A DNA stretch of 64,000 nucleotides from Coemansia sp. RSA 487 (lineage: Eukaryota; Kickxellomycota; Kickxellomycetes; Kickxellales; Kickxellaceae): positions 158,594 through 222,593 of the forward strand of contig JANBRJ010000020.1 in assembly GCA_027577595.1 (NCBI GenBank), in the 5' to 3' direction. The position numbers and the translations under genes were made by a program. Positions 21,511 through 30,722 of this stretch are shown one piece after another (positions within the stretch are counted from its first letter, which is position 1; every line of letters begins with the position of its first letter). The notes below the pieces were generated by a model, which saw nothing but the letters and a program-made list of their open reading frames with translations, made no database searches and was not told where the DNA came from.

Positions 21511-22776
21511 TTACTTTGGGTTTCGACCACCACGCTGGAGTTGAGGAGCGCTTGGCTTTGGCGCAAAAAGAGACAGAGACTCCGAGCCACCAGCAGAAAT
21601 GTTATGCTCCTCCAATGAACGCCGCGGCGACAGCAGAACGCTGCGTGGTCTCCGTGAAATGCGCCTGGATGAGCCAGTAGAGCTGCCACCAGCTCCAAGC
21701 ACGCCAGCCCCTGATGAGCCTGGCGTGGTTGGTGGCAGCACAAAGTAGTCATGGTGGTGGCCAGAGCCCCGGCGGGCCAGCGACGATGGTGTGCTGGCAG
21801 TGCTGCTGGCGCCGGAGCTGACGGACTGTGATCTGCGTGGACGCGTGGCTCCGTCGGAGATGGCAGATCTGATGGAGCTGGGGACCGGATCGTCCAGGTA
21901 AAGATCGTCGACGCGCATTCCCAGCCGCTGGCGCAAAGACACAAGCTCCTTCTTGTATATTTGGCTCTGGTTGTAGCACGACACAAGCTCGCGCTCGGCA
22001 TCGGCGAGCCTGAGCCGCAGCGAGTTTACGTCAGCCTTTAGTGTTTCGGTGATGCCCACCGAGCTAGCGCTTGCGCCGCCAAACGACGAGACCGACGACG
22101 ACCGCGAGTGCGATTTGACCCACCGCGGGGACACTGCGCCGGCTGCTACGGGTGCGCTGGGCACCCCTGCGCTGTGGCCGATTCCGCCTGGAATGCCTGT
22201 GGAGGAAATGTGCAGCATTGGGCTCATGCTCCCGCTTAATCGCCTGCTCTGGTTGAACACGCGCTCCTGCTCGTGCTCAATGGCACACTCCAGAGACACC
22301 TTTTCGCGTGCCATCGTTTCCAGCCGCTGCTGCAGCTCGGAGATTGTGGTGTCGCTGCTGTTGCTGGTGCTGTTGTTGCCTACGCTGTGCTGTTGCGTAA
22401 TCACCGGCGTGATCTTTGACGAAACCCGGCTACGTGATTTTGAACGGTTGCGACCATCAGTACTCCCCACCGCTGCCTTTCCCGAGCCGCTGCTTGCAGC
22501 TTGCGTGCTGCTGCGCTCAACACCACCAGACTGTCTTGCTTTGAGTGTTCTGGCTGTGCTTTTATGGCCGAGGCTGTCGTCATCGCCCATCTTGTCTGGA
22601 ACCCTTGGGAACGCTGTGCCAGAGAACCGTACCTCCTGGTTCAGCTCTCGCCCACACTCATTCAGTTGCAGGGTAGGTCTGGGCAGTATTGTGTCTGCTG
22701 TTGCTGCTGCTGTTGTTGCCGCCGCCGCTGCCGCCGCCGCAAGTACCGTGTCCTGTGTGTTGTCTTTCGAGCTCAT
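21511..22776 (-). CDS. unknown Ser-rich coiled-coil protein
   Basis: 421 residues from the ATG at 22776 (MSSKDNTQD); the frame upstream is hydrophobic and looks like leader, so I exclude it. An Ala run (VLAAAAAAAATTAAA) follows the start. Two short coiled coils are visible: ISELQQRLETMAREKVSLECAIEHEQERV (about 155-183) and LKADVNSLRLRLADAERELVSCYNQSQIYKKELVSLRQRLG (about 265-305). The rest is Ser/Arg-rich and full of SRSRS, RRSQS and RRSLE patterns that look like AGC-kinase sites. The C-terminus is basic (RRISRRPRSVLLSPRRS). This could be a cytoskeletal or signalling scaffold; I do not recognise the family. The 3' end converges on MED16 with only 94 bp between stops. Confidence 0.6.
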   Translation of the reverse strand: MSSKDNTQDTVLAAAAAAAATTAAATADTILPRPTLQLNECGRELNQEVRFSGTAFPRVPDKMGDDDSLGHKSTARTLKARQSGGVERSSTQAASSGSGKAAVGSTDGRNRSKSRSRVSSKITPVITQQHSVGNNSTSNSSDTTISELQQRLETMAREKVSLECAIEHEQERVFNQSRRLSGSMSPMLHISSTGIPGGIGHSAGVPSAPVAAGAVSPRWVKSHSRSSSVSSFGGASASSVGITETLKADVNSLRLRLADAERELVSCYNQSQIYKKELVSLRQRLGMRVDDLYLDDPVPSSIRSAISDGATRPRRSQSVSSGASSTASTPSSLARRGSGHHHDYFVLPPTTPGSSGAGVLGAGGSSTGSSRRISRRPRSVLLSPRRSLEEHNISAGGSESLSLFAPKPSAPQLQRGGRNPK

Positions 22777-23730
22777 TGAAAAAGATAGAACAATCCAAAG
22801 TTGGAAACCAAATATAAAAGGAAAGAGCAACGGAAAGCAAGAAAGAGCAAAATAAGTATTCTCTGCCATCTTTTCCCTTTTTGCGTCTGGCCAATGGGAA
22901 CATCCCATCTCCATGCCTTCTTTAAGTGCATCGCATTCACATCCCTTATACATCTCTTTTCATAACGCTCTTTTCGTTTGAAGCTGACAGCGACTCGAAA
23001 ATATCATACATATAATACACAAGCGCCACTTATCCAACATTGAAAATATTCCTGCTGACTGCCGTGCATCTGTAGACACCATATGTGACGTCACAATACA
23101 GTAGTATATGAATGGCCAAAAACGTGGTTGTGGAGATTCACTTCCACAGTGGTGAGCAAATGTTTTTTCCGTGCACAGTATATGGATCGTGTTTGAACCT
23201 GCAATGCAGTGGCCAAAGCAGCCGGTTGGCGTGTAAGCGTTGCAGCTGTTGTTTTGATCGTGATTCAGCGAAAACACAGCAAGCAGCGTGGTTGCAAACG
23301 ATGGGAGACAGCACAAACGTTATTGCGTAAAGCCAAAGACCAAGAAAAAGCGATAGGAAGCTCAAAGAAAACAATCTGCTATACAGTGTATAGCTGGTGT
23401 TGGTGTTGTTGGATCTCTCTTCCTGTTAACCGATGTTTGTTTACTATATGGTCTTGCTGTCACTAGTATCTTTTATGCACTCTCGTTTTCTGTCGCTGTT
23501 TGTTTTGTAAGTTAATAAACACAATCTATACCACACTTCTATTCTCAGCAGTATACAGAGGTTTCAGAGCTCAATTTATTCCCCTTCAAAAAAGGATAGT
23601 AATAAGTTTGGCAAGTAAAAAACAACAAAAACAACAATGTGCCATATCAGAGCAAAGGGGCATTATAGCACAACTGGCGGTGATTGTTTAGCCAAATAGA
23701 GAGCAAACTCCGTCTTTGTCAAGCAGAAGA
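22777..23730. other. intergenic, promoter of the coiled-coil gene
   Basis: No gene seen; ORFs here are short and overlap on both strands. Contains a perfect CRE palindrome at 23086-23093, about 310 bp before the coiled-coil protein start. Confidence 0.55.
23086..23093. promoter_or_regulatory. CRE/ATF palindrome TGACGTCA
   Basis: Exact 8-bp ATF/CREB site in the sequence ATATGTGACGTCACAAT. Fungal Atf1/Sko1-type bZIP factors bind it in stress promoters. An 8-mer palindrome is expected about once in 64 kb by chance. Confidence 0.4.
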
Positions 23731-24672
23731 CTAATTGTCTGGCTTAAAGTCATTGGCATTCTTGTGCATGTATTCCTTAACCGACATTGGAGTCTTGCCG
23801 ATCAGTTTGCACAGGTCGTCAGTCTTCCTGTCAAGAAGACCCATTGAAACGGCATCAAGCATGTCGCCAATGAACTCGGCAACATTGGAACAAACGCGGC
23901 TCTTGGACTTGAGGTACTCCACCACATCATCGCGATCAACCTGGCTGTAGTCGACGTCCATGTCAATTGCGCTGGATACGCTCTGAGCAACTGCATTGAA
24001 GTCAACAGTGCTTGGGCCAGTCAGCTCGTAGGTGCCTGGAGGGAACTTCGGATCAATAAGCATGTTATACAACCCAAGTGCTCCATCGGCCTCGACAACG
24101 GGCACAAACTTGGCATTCTTATCGGCAGACAGGCAGAGCTGATGATCGGTTGCAATCTGGTGACGGAAGAGCCACAGCATGTCAATATGGATTGAGCAGC
24201 GCATAAGTGATGCAACCTCGACCTTGCCCTTGACCTTTTCGAATCCATCCTCCATCTTGCAGAGCGGCTTGATGTAAGGCATCTTACCAAGTTCCTTGAT
24301 ATTGATCTTGGAGCACAGAACCAGACCTCTGACCTTTGCCTTTTCAGCAGCATGAAGATACACACATGGGTCGCCATCACACCATTTGTCATCGCTGACT
24401 GGTGGGATAACAACAACAATGTCCGCCTTGCTATAGGCCTTGACAATGCCGTCGCAGTCATCAATCGACAGTTTGACAGGCTCTGCGCCCTGTTGCTTGA
24501 GCAAATGCACGAGCTCGTTCTCCTTGTAATAGCCGACAATAACCTTGCTAAAGTGCTCTCCCTTCTTCTTTAGGATCGTGTGGGCAATCATATACCCCGG
24601 GAAAATATCACATCCCGTAACCAAGACTGTCTTGCGAGAAGAGTTGCTGATAATCGACGAAAAAGTGCTCAT
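23731..24672 (-). CDS. NmrA-like NAD(P)-binding protein
   Basis: 313 residues, single exon, start at 24672 just upstream of a T-rich leader. The N-terminus has a Rossmann start, KTVLVTGCDIFPGYMIAHTIL, where the usual GxxGxxG is relaxed to GCDIFPG. The second strand and linker (VIVGYYKENELVHLLKQQGAEPVKLSIDD) match the pattern of NmrA-type atypical short-chain dehydrogenases, and the family's second half (GALGLYNMLIDPKFPPGTYELTGPSTVDFNAVAQ) is clear. No Tyr-x-x-x-Lys catalytic pair is obvious, so it may sense redox cofactors rather than catalyse, as NmrA does, or be a reductase on an unknown substrate. Divergently arranged with a Gfo/Idh/MocA oxidoreductase 490 bp away. Confidence 0.78.
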   Translation of the reverse strand: MSTFSSIISNSSRKTVLVTGCDIFPGYMIAHTILKKKGEHFSKVIVGYYKENELVHLLKQQGAEPVKLSIDDCDGIVKAYSKADIVVVIPPVSDDKWCDGDPCVYLHAAEKAKVRGLVLCSKINIKELGKMPYIKPLCKMEDGFEKVKGKVEVASLMRCSIHIDMLWLFRHQIATDHQLCLSADKNAKFVPVVEADGALGLYNMLIDPKFPPGTYELTGPSTVDFNAVAQSVSSAIDMDVDYSQVDRDDVVEYLKSKSRVCSNVAEFIGDMLDAVSMGLLDRKTDDLCKLIGKTPMSVKEYMHKNANDFKPDN

Positions 24673-25162
24673 GTTTTTTTTTTCAAAAAAAGGAATAAAT
24701 GCTAGTAAAATGAATGTGTTGAGGTTTTTTTTATCGCTATATAGTGTTTGTTAGCTGAACAGACGAAAAACTATTTAGCGCTGTTTCTTGGCTAAAGAAA
24801 AAACTATATGTTTTGGTTTAGCTTGAAAACACAAGGTATTTATATGTTTTCTCATAACGAAATACAGCAGCATTTCAAACATTCTCCTTTTGATATCAGC
24901 ATGTGTGTTTACGAAAATTTTATAGTTCAAATTTGATGCAAATCATAAAATCATAGTGTGTATTATTTGCCCCCCTTATCCGCAAAATGTTAATATTCCA
25001 ATTTCCCTTTTCATATTTTTATCCCCATTGATTTGTCATCTAGGTTTTCATCTGGGTTTTCATCTAGGTTTCATCTTTTTCTTTATTTTCGTTATCTTTT
25101 TGTTTGACAAATCGCTTAAATACAGTACTTTCCTTTCATTGTTTTTCTTTTCTTTGAACAAG
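24673..25162. promoter_or_regulatory. divergent promoter NmrA-like / Gfo-Idh-MocA
   Basis: 490 bp, T-rich on the plus strand towards the oxidoreductase start. Includes three tandem 12-mers CATCTAGGTTTT / CATCTGGGTTTT / CATCTAGGTTT at 25037-25071. Confidence 0.5.
25037..25071 (+). repeat. tandem 12-bp repeat, three units
   Basis: CATCT(A/G)GGTTTT repeated three times, ending about 90 bp before the oxidoreductase start codon, in its leader or promoter. When translated in the long open frame it gives the odd GFHLGFHLGF string, one reason I reject that upstream extension. Confidence 0.7.
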
Positions 25163-26227
25163 ATGTCGCAAAACGTTATCAAAGTTGGCGTCGTTGGGTT
25201 TGGGATGTCTGCGCGCGTTTTCCATTGTCCATTGGTTTCTGCTAGTGATAAGTATGAACTCACTGCTGTTGTGGAACGCCATTCGGAAAAAAGCAAGAGC
25301 GTGTATCCGCAGGTGCGCGTTGTCAGAAGCATTGATGAACTGTTGGATCTTCCTGATATTGACCTTGTCATTGTCACCACACCGAACGATACGCATGTTC
25401 CATATGCGCGCAAGTTGCTTACGGCTGGAAAGCATTGCGTTGTCGAGAAGCCCTTTACCGTGACCGAAAAGGAGGCACGCGAATTGGATCTGCTTGCAAA
25501 GCAAACTGGAAAAGTGCTAAGCGTCTTCCAGAACAGGAGATGGGATGGCGATTTTCTGACAGTCAAGAATATTCTGTCTGAAAATGTTCTTGGCCGCGTG
25601 GTCGAAATTGAGAGTCGCTTTGATAGATATCGAACCTTCAAAAAGGAAAACGCTTGGCGTGAGGCAAGCGATTTCCCAGGGAGTGGGGTTCTGTATGATC
25701 TGGGTTCACACCTTTTCGATCAGATAGTCGATATCTATGGCACGCCCGAGTATGTTACGGCCACTCTACGCAACGAGCGCCAAATCCAGGGTGCTCCTGA
25801 TGACTCCTTTTTGGTTGTTCTTGACTACCCGTCAAAGAACTTTAAGGCTATATGTCGCGCAGGCATGCTAGTCCGCGACCAGCCTCCACGGTTTACTGTG
25901 TTTGGCACACGCGGGACATTTACAAAATATGGCTTGGATGTGCAGGAGGATCAGCTTAAGCAGGGGATCACACCACAGAGCCTCGAGTTCGGGAAGGATA
26001 CACCTGGAAAGTATGGTGTGCTTGATTCGGAGATACACCCTGGAATTCATGTTAAAGGTGCTGTCACTACTGCCGACGGCACGTACCAAGCATACTACGA
26101 CAATGTAGCAGCTGCGATAGCAGGGGACGCTGACCTAATAGTCAGTGCTGACCAAGCCGCAAACGTCATCCGAATTATCGAGCTCGCAAAGAAGAGCAGC
26201 AACGAGCATCGTTCACTTGCTTTTTAG
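25163..26227 (+). CDS. Gfo/Idh/MocA-family oxidoreductase
   Basis: 354 residues from ATG 25163 (AACAAGATGTCG). NAD(P)-binding Rossmann fold at the N-terminus: KVGVVGFGMSARVFHCPLV, with strand-loop IVTTPNDTHVPYARKLLTAGKHCVVEKPF; Glu95-Lys96-Pro97 is the family's EKP motif, whose Lys contacts cofactor and substrate. The C-terminal alpha/beta domain includes SRFDRYR and GSGVLYDLGSHLFDQ, whose Asp/His are the usual catalytic positions. It is a sugar- or polyol-type dehydrogenase of unknown substrate, probably cytosolic as no targeting signal is seen. It resembles the YdgJ/YvaA-like branch. Likely co-regulated with the divergent NmrA-like gene. Confidence 0.87.
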   Translation: MSQNVIKVGVVGFGMSARVFHCPLVSASDKYELTAVVERHSEKSKSVYPQVRVVRSIDELLDLPDIDLVIVTTPNDTHVPYARKLLTAGKHCVVEKPFTVTEKEARELDLLAKQTGKVLSVFQNRRWDGDFLTVKNILSENVLGRVVEIESRFDRYRTFKKENAWREASDFPGSGVLYDLGSHLFDQIVDIYGTPEYVTATLRNERQIQGAPDDSFLVVLDYPSKNFKAICRAGMLVRDQPPRFTVFGTRGTFTKYGLDVQEDQLKQGITPQSLEFGKDTPGKYGVLDSEIHPGIHVKGAVTTADGTYQAYYDNVAAAIAGDADLIVSADQAANVIRIIELAKKSSNEHRSLAF

Positions 26228-26414
26228 CATGTTCTTTTTTTCCAATCTTTGCTGGATACAAAAAAAATACACCCGCTATATTTTCATATGCCCCAAAATC
26301 AATGTCGATATCGTAGCCAAGCATATCATTTAGAACTACATAAACCGTATTTGTGAGATTGCCAGAGTGTAACAATATCAGAAGCATTCCTTATTTTCAT
26401 TTTGTGGAGTTACC

Positions 26415-27293
26415 ATGTCTAAAGCTCTGGATGCTCTTGTGCGTGAGCGCTATGCAAACGCAGTCGCCCAAGGTGCTCTTTTATTTACAGAGTCGACAGT
26501 TCATCTAAAGAGAGAGAATAGCGTTCAATTCGAAATACGATACGTACCTGCCCTCGCGAAAAAACCAAATTCCAGGCCAAAGGAAAATCTAGAATCAAAG
26601 GGGTTCGTAAACCCATTTCTGCCATATGATGAAAGGCTGTTTGTCAAAAGCCTTGGCACATCGCACAACTTGTTGCTGAACAAATACTGTGTGGTACCAC
26701 ACCACCTTCTTATCACGACTGCGGACTTTGAGCAGCAAGGCGAACCACTTACAGAGAGCGACTTTTCTGCTGTTATGGACACCTGCAACAACATATCGTA
26801 TCAACATATTGTGTTTTACAACTCTGGTGAGGAGTCTGGGGCAAGCCAGCCGCACAAACACCTACAGCTGTTGCCAATGCCCAAGAATTTTGACATGCCT
26901 CCATTGCTCGGCCTTTGGCTTAGTGAGAAACCTCCGCCAGGTGTTGTGTATACATCAAGCAGTCTGCCGTTTGAACATTTTGGAGTCTGGCTGGGTAATG
27001 CACTACTTACACCGTCTGCGCTTTTGGAAGCATACTCTGCCGCACTCAAGGCACTGACCAACCAATATGGACAGAATGTATCGTACAACATGGTTCTGGT
27101 TGCAGACGCACTCGTTCTGTTCCCTAGGCAATACAGCAAATGGAATGGGATAGGCGTAAACTCTCTTGGGTTTGCTGGACTATTTCTATGCAAGTCAAAA
27201 GACGAGATGGCGTTGATAGAAAATGTAGGAGTCTTTAAAATACTAACAAATGTTGGAGTAGCATTCAACAGATCAGCTACTCCATCAACTTGA
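26415..27293 (+). CDS. APA2: diadenosine tetraphosphate phosphorylase / ATP adenylyltransferase
   Basis: 292 residues, single exon, start TACCATGTC at 26415. Phosphorolyses Ap4A to ATP and ADP. The HIT-superfamily active site appears as SGASQPHKHLQLLP (residues 141-154) with His147 and His149; HxHxQ is the form found in Apa1/Apa2 and GalT-like branches. FVNPFLPYDERLFV and NKYCVVPHHLLITT are conserved Apa segments. The C-terminal Apa domain contains SYNMVLV and NSLGFAG. A little shorter than yeast Apa1/2 (321-325). Tail-to-head with the oxidoreductase gene, 187 bp apart. Confidence 0.93.
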   Translation: MSKALDALVRERYANAVAQGALLFTESTVHLKRENSVQFEIRYVPALAKKPNSRPKENLESKGFVNPFLPYDERLFVKSLGTSHNLLLNKYCVVPHHLLITTADFEQQGEPLTESDFSAVMDTCNNISYQHIVFYNSGEESGASQPHKHLQLLPMPKNFDMPPLLGLWLSEKPPPGVVYTSSSLPFEHFGVWLGNALLTPSALLEAYSAALKALTNQYGQNVSYNMVLVADALVLFPRQYSKWNGIGVNSLGFAGLFLCKSKDEMALIENVGVFKILTNVGVAFNRSATPST

Positions 27294-27379
27294 CGTTGAT
27301 ATGGGGTAACCGACCCTGTTGCTTCAACTTCTTTTTCTTCATATTAATATTGTCAAATAAAAATTGTTGAAAAAAGAAC

Positions 27380-28135
27380 CTAAATACCAAAACCAGGATG
27401 GATAAAATGGTTAATCAGCGCCTGTTGGCTTGCTTGCTGGGCCTCAATGAATCCAGGGTCGAGGTTGACAATCATTCCTTGGTTGTTAATCGGGATAAAT
27501 ACATCGTTATCGCCAGCCATTGCAGGACCAACATTGCCAGAGATCTCGTTAAATGAAGGATCAACAAAGTTGTTGTCGCTGACCTCCGTGTTGTCGTTGA
27601 CCTGCGCAAGAGAGTTGCCGACTGGGTTTGAGATAGCAGCATCGTCAAATGAGAGATCAGGATCCATCGATCCTTCGCTCATGGCCCCGTTATTTACTGT
27701 CGGATCGTTCACTGCAGCAGGAGCATTGACGTTGCTGACATCAACGGGTGCCTCGCGCTTGAACGCAATGTTTTGAGGGCCGCTGTCCCCAGGAGCAAAT
27801 ATCTGATTGCCGCTGCCAACAACAGCACCACCTTCAGTGTCGGACGCAAGGTTGAGAGTCGGGTTGGAGACGATGTTATCATGGAAGTTGAGGTTCTTGT
27901 TTACATCCGTAAGGGAGTTGCCCGATGCCCCAGCTATGACCGCACCGTCGAATGAAAGACCAGAGTCAAGAGATCCTTCTTCCATAGCACCGTTGTTGAT
28001 GTTTGGATGATCTACAGCAACGGGCCCGTTGACCTGTTTGCTATCTGCATCCGACTCGCCAACAATGGTCTGTCTAACGGCTAGAGGAGCGGCGCAAGCG
28101 GCGGCAATGAGGGTGGTAAGTGCAACAAGACGCAT
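27380..28135 (-). CDS. secreted two-repeat protein with internal Kex2 site
   Basis: 251 residues. A signal peptide (residues 1-16 or so, MRLVALTTLIAAACAAP) is followed by two ~81-residue repeats, about 35-116 and 136-216. Each runs VN-P-AV--P--NNGAM-EGS-D--LSFD-A-I---GNSL--VN and then an F/V-rich beta-like part ending VF/IFIP or IFAP. Between them lies FKREAPVDV with Lys126-Arg127-Glu128-Ala129, the Kex2 cut plus Ste13-type EA trimming site known from mating-factor precursors. The protein is acidic, has no Cys and no membrane segment. It is not a family I recognise; the layout fits Kex2-processed repeat proteins of fungi. A Gln-rich tail EAQQASQQALINHF ends it. Confidence 0.72.
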   Translation of the reverse strand: MRLVALTTLIAAACAAPLAVRQTIVGESDADSKQVNGPVAVDHPNINNGAMEEGSLDSGLSFDGAVIAGASGNSLTDVNKNLNFHDNIVSNPTLNLASDTEGGAVVGSGNQIFAPGDSGPQNIAFKREAPVDVSNVNAPAAVNDPTVNNGAMSEGSMDPDLSFDDAAISNPVGNSLAQVNDNTEVSDNNFVDPSFNEISGNVGPAMAGDNDVFIPINNQGMIVNLDPGFIEAQQASQQALINHFIHPGFGI

Positions 28136-29243
28136 GGCTGGCTAGATAGCAAAGATGTTTGCAAGCTAGAATCTTTGAAAAAAGTGACGAAAGGTATGGA
28201 AAATAGATGATGCGATGGCAACAAGGATACTGTAGGTAATCAAAGGGGAACAGAGTCGAAAGACTGGAAAGGTAAAATAATTGCGAAAGAGGAAATAGGA
28301 TATAACGATGGTAAAAAGAAAAGTGGTTACAACCACAAACGTTCTTGCAATTTGGGGGTGGTAGATGTATTTAAAGAGAAAAGCTGTTATAAAAGGAAGC
28401 AAACATTTGCAACTTACTAAATATATTGTGGCGTATGCCTTTCTCACTTTGATGTTTCAGGATTATATTTTGTTTTACAGCTAATTTCTGTTCGTTTCAA
28501 AAGCGCAGTCGGAAACCAGGAAGTAAACAACAGCGAGATATTATGACATGTTTCCCTTTTCAAAGTAAACAAAGAACTAAAGCGGTGTTGGATTCATGTA
28601 CACAATGGGGACATTTCAAATTTGAACAGTGCTCTAGCTGTAAAAAATTGCAGCGTCTTTTGCAAACCCAAGTAGCTTGAATGCATCTAAACAATGCCAT
28701 GATAGAAGATATCTCACTATATCAGCAAAAGAGGGAACAATGGGAGCAACATTTGGCGGCCCAAACCATCAACACGCAAAGACAATGTCCCTATTTTAAT
28801 ACAATATATACAAACCGCTTTTAGCTTTTTTTACAGAACAATGCAAACAACAAAGGGTATCACCGTTTCAGACAAGGAAAACAGATTAATTCATATAAAT
28901 GTGGCTTCAAAGTCACCAAGTAATATAAACAGTCCAGCCACAGAAAGCAATAGAACATATGTATTCATGTAAATTAATTTGAGATCGCGACAGAGAAACA
29001 GATCAATGGTTCCTCGATAACAGTGCCAACTAATACATTCAGCCGACATACCATGTCCTATTATTATATCCGAAGACGGAGCCGACCTCTATTGTCAGCG
29101 CAGTGGTTACATTAAAATCCACACGGCTTTATTATTATGCTTTGAAAATGCACTTTAAATCGTAATCAAATAGTATTTAAAACAATAGGTCTGAAATACG
29201 ACAGAAAGAAAATAATTATCTGGTGAGCAGGTTCAGCTAGTAA
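28136..29243. other. 1.1-kb AT-rich intergenic region
   Basis: No gene seen. A 93-codon hydrophobic frame at 28166-28447 looks accidental. This is the promoter side of the two-repeat secreted protein and the 3' flank of the small secreted protein. Confidence 0.6.
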
Positions 29244-29426
29244 TTAGTTGGGGCCTTGTCCGAGATCGTTGGTTAGTTTGTTGACAACATCGCCAACTGC
29301 GCCGGTGATGGGCGCAAGGGTCTTAACAAGACCGCCAAGAGCGCCGTCGTAAGGGGTATGCTGGGAAGGAAGAGGTGCAGCGGCAACGGCGCAAATGAGA
29401 ATCGAAACGATAGCGTAGAATCGCAT
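29244..29426 (-). CDS. small secreted protein, unknown
   Basis: 60 residues. MRFYAIVSILICAVAAAPLPSQ is a textbook signal peptide, very like that of the neighbouring 27380-28135 gene (both MR-...-AAP-L). The mature part would be about 42 residues, Gly/Leu/Val-rich without Cys: GALGGLVKTLAPITGAVGDVV can form an amphipathic helix. The gene ends at TAA after GQGPN. Short length, but the signal peptide, clean start and coding-like composition argue for a real gene. Function unknown; surface-active or effector-like roles are guesses. Confidence 0.6.
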   Translation of the reverse strand: MRFYAIVSILICAVAAAPLPSQHTPYDGALGGLVKTLAPITGAVGDVVNKLTNDLGQGPN

Positions 29427-29953
29427 GGTTTAGTATTTTAACTGATTGTGGTGTGAACGTTATAGGTGGGATGTGAGTCAATTGGGAGAAGAAAAAGGCA
29501 ATGTTAAGGCAAATAGTGACCATGTTTCATGTGGCCGAAACCATCTCAATTTATCTCTTGCAAACGGCAATTAAGCTGGATACATTTTGAAAGCACAAGC
29601 ATTGAAGTAGCCACCTTGTTAGTTGAGTTTTGTCTCGTAAGCGTATCTGAATATATACATTAGTGGAAGCTCGCGCCAGGCAGTAAATCAGATGCAAGCT
29701 AGTAGTACCAATTCACACAAACTCGTAAAAGGAAGGGGGATCGATTGTAAAATGGTTTGACTAGTCATTATTTTGACACTTTTAGCATTGGCGACATTGC
29801 ATATTTATTAGAAAATTCATTGTAACAATGGCGACAGGCAGCAATGCTAATGAGATAGGGGATGTATGCTACTGTCTGCAACCCAACTGTGAGGATTTGA
29901 ATAAAAAAAGAAAAAAGTAGCACTATCAATTGTTGTGAAGCACTAAATAAAAG
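29427..29953. other. intergenic between small secreted protein and tRNA
   Basis: No gene seen. TGAGTCA occurs at 29474-29480, 48 bp before the small secreted protein start; this may be chance. Confidence 0.5.
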
Positions 29954-30025
29954 TAGCACCACCTAGTTTCGATCTAGGGACCTCAGGGTTATGAGCCCTG
30001 CGCGCTTCCTCTGCGCCATGGTGCT
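29954..30025 (-). tRNA. initiator tRNA-Met (CAT), copy 2
   Basis: 72 nt, identical base for base to the copy at 135-206: A1:U72, anticodon CAT, A54 in the T-loop, discriminator A. A TTTT run follows immediately downstream (plus strand AAAAG at 29949-29953). The flanks differ from copy 1, so this is a dispersed second gene. ATGACTCAT sits about 50 bp upstream at 30075-30083. Confidence 0.95.
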
Positions 30026-30722
30026 TCGCCTAATTCAAAGCTCTGAAAACGAAAAACTTTGCAAACTAGACACTATGACTCATAAAGTCTATCTTTTTAT
30101 GGCTTCTCTTTACACATATATAGATCTGAAAGCTTTACATAACGGCGCTTATTATTTTTAGAACAGCAATAAAGCGAGCCTATATCTTTAGCAAAAACTT
30201 ACTAGACACATGCAGGTATCTAGTGTTAACAATAATTGGGCTTTTTTAAAGATGCATCAAATTGCTATCGGTTTCTCTGAGATGTGGCTATCGCATACGC
30301 ATGACTTGTGGACGCCGCTTTTTCTTTTCCGCAACACTTCTTGCAGGGCAGCGGAGATTCTTGGCACTAGGACATATGGCCTCTTGGCATTCGGCTACAA
30401 CAGCAATGGAGCCGTTTAGACTTATAAACAGGGTCCAGCGCTTGGGCGGTTGCTTCTGGACTTTTGTGCAAAGAATAGTTCTTTTAGAATCGGAGGACAG
30501 CTTTCCGCCTGACATTTTCTCTCCCCTATCTTCATCGGAATGGCAATGTCCGCCTTTCTGCTTTGTATTCCGTATTTCACTCATTTTATTATATTCTTTG
30601 CCCTTGACTTTTTTTTACTTTTTTGGCTGTATCTCTTCTCTCAAAAGAGTGTGTAGGGTGTCCTTATATAACTGCTTTGGCCTCATTCGCACGTCAGTTA
30701 CCAACAGCTTGCATGAAAATAA
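30026..30722. other. intergenic, promoter of the Hua1-like gene
   Basis: No gene seen. An overlapping 162-codon frame (30262-30750) has no recognisable content and runs into the next gene in another frame. Confidence 0.55.

Noticed and set aside
24956-25162. N-terminal hydrophobic extension of the Gfo/Idh/MocA protein
   Set aside because: It derives from a T-rich promoter and tandem 12-mers; the Rossmann start directly after ATG 25163 is the normal N-terminus for the family.
28166-28447. 93-codon hydrophobic frame, possible membrane protein
   Set aside because: Phe/Ile/Leu content follows from AT-rich DNA and no signal or conserved pattern is seen.
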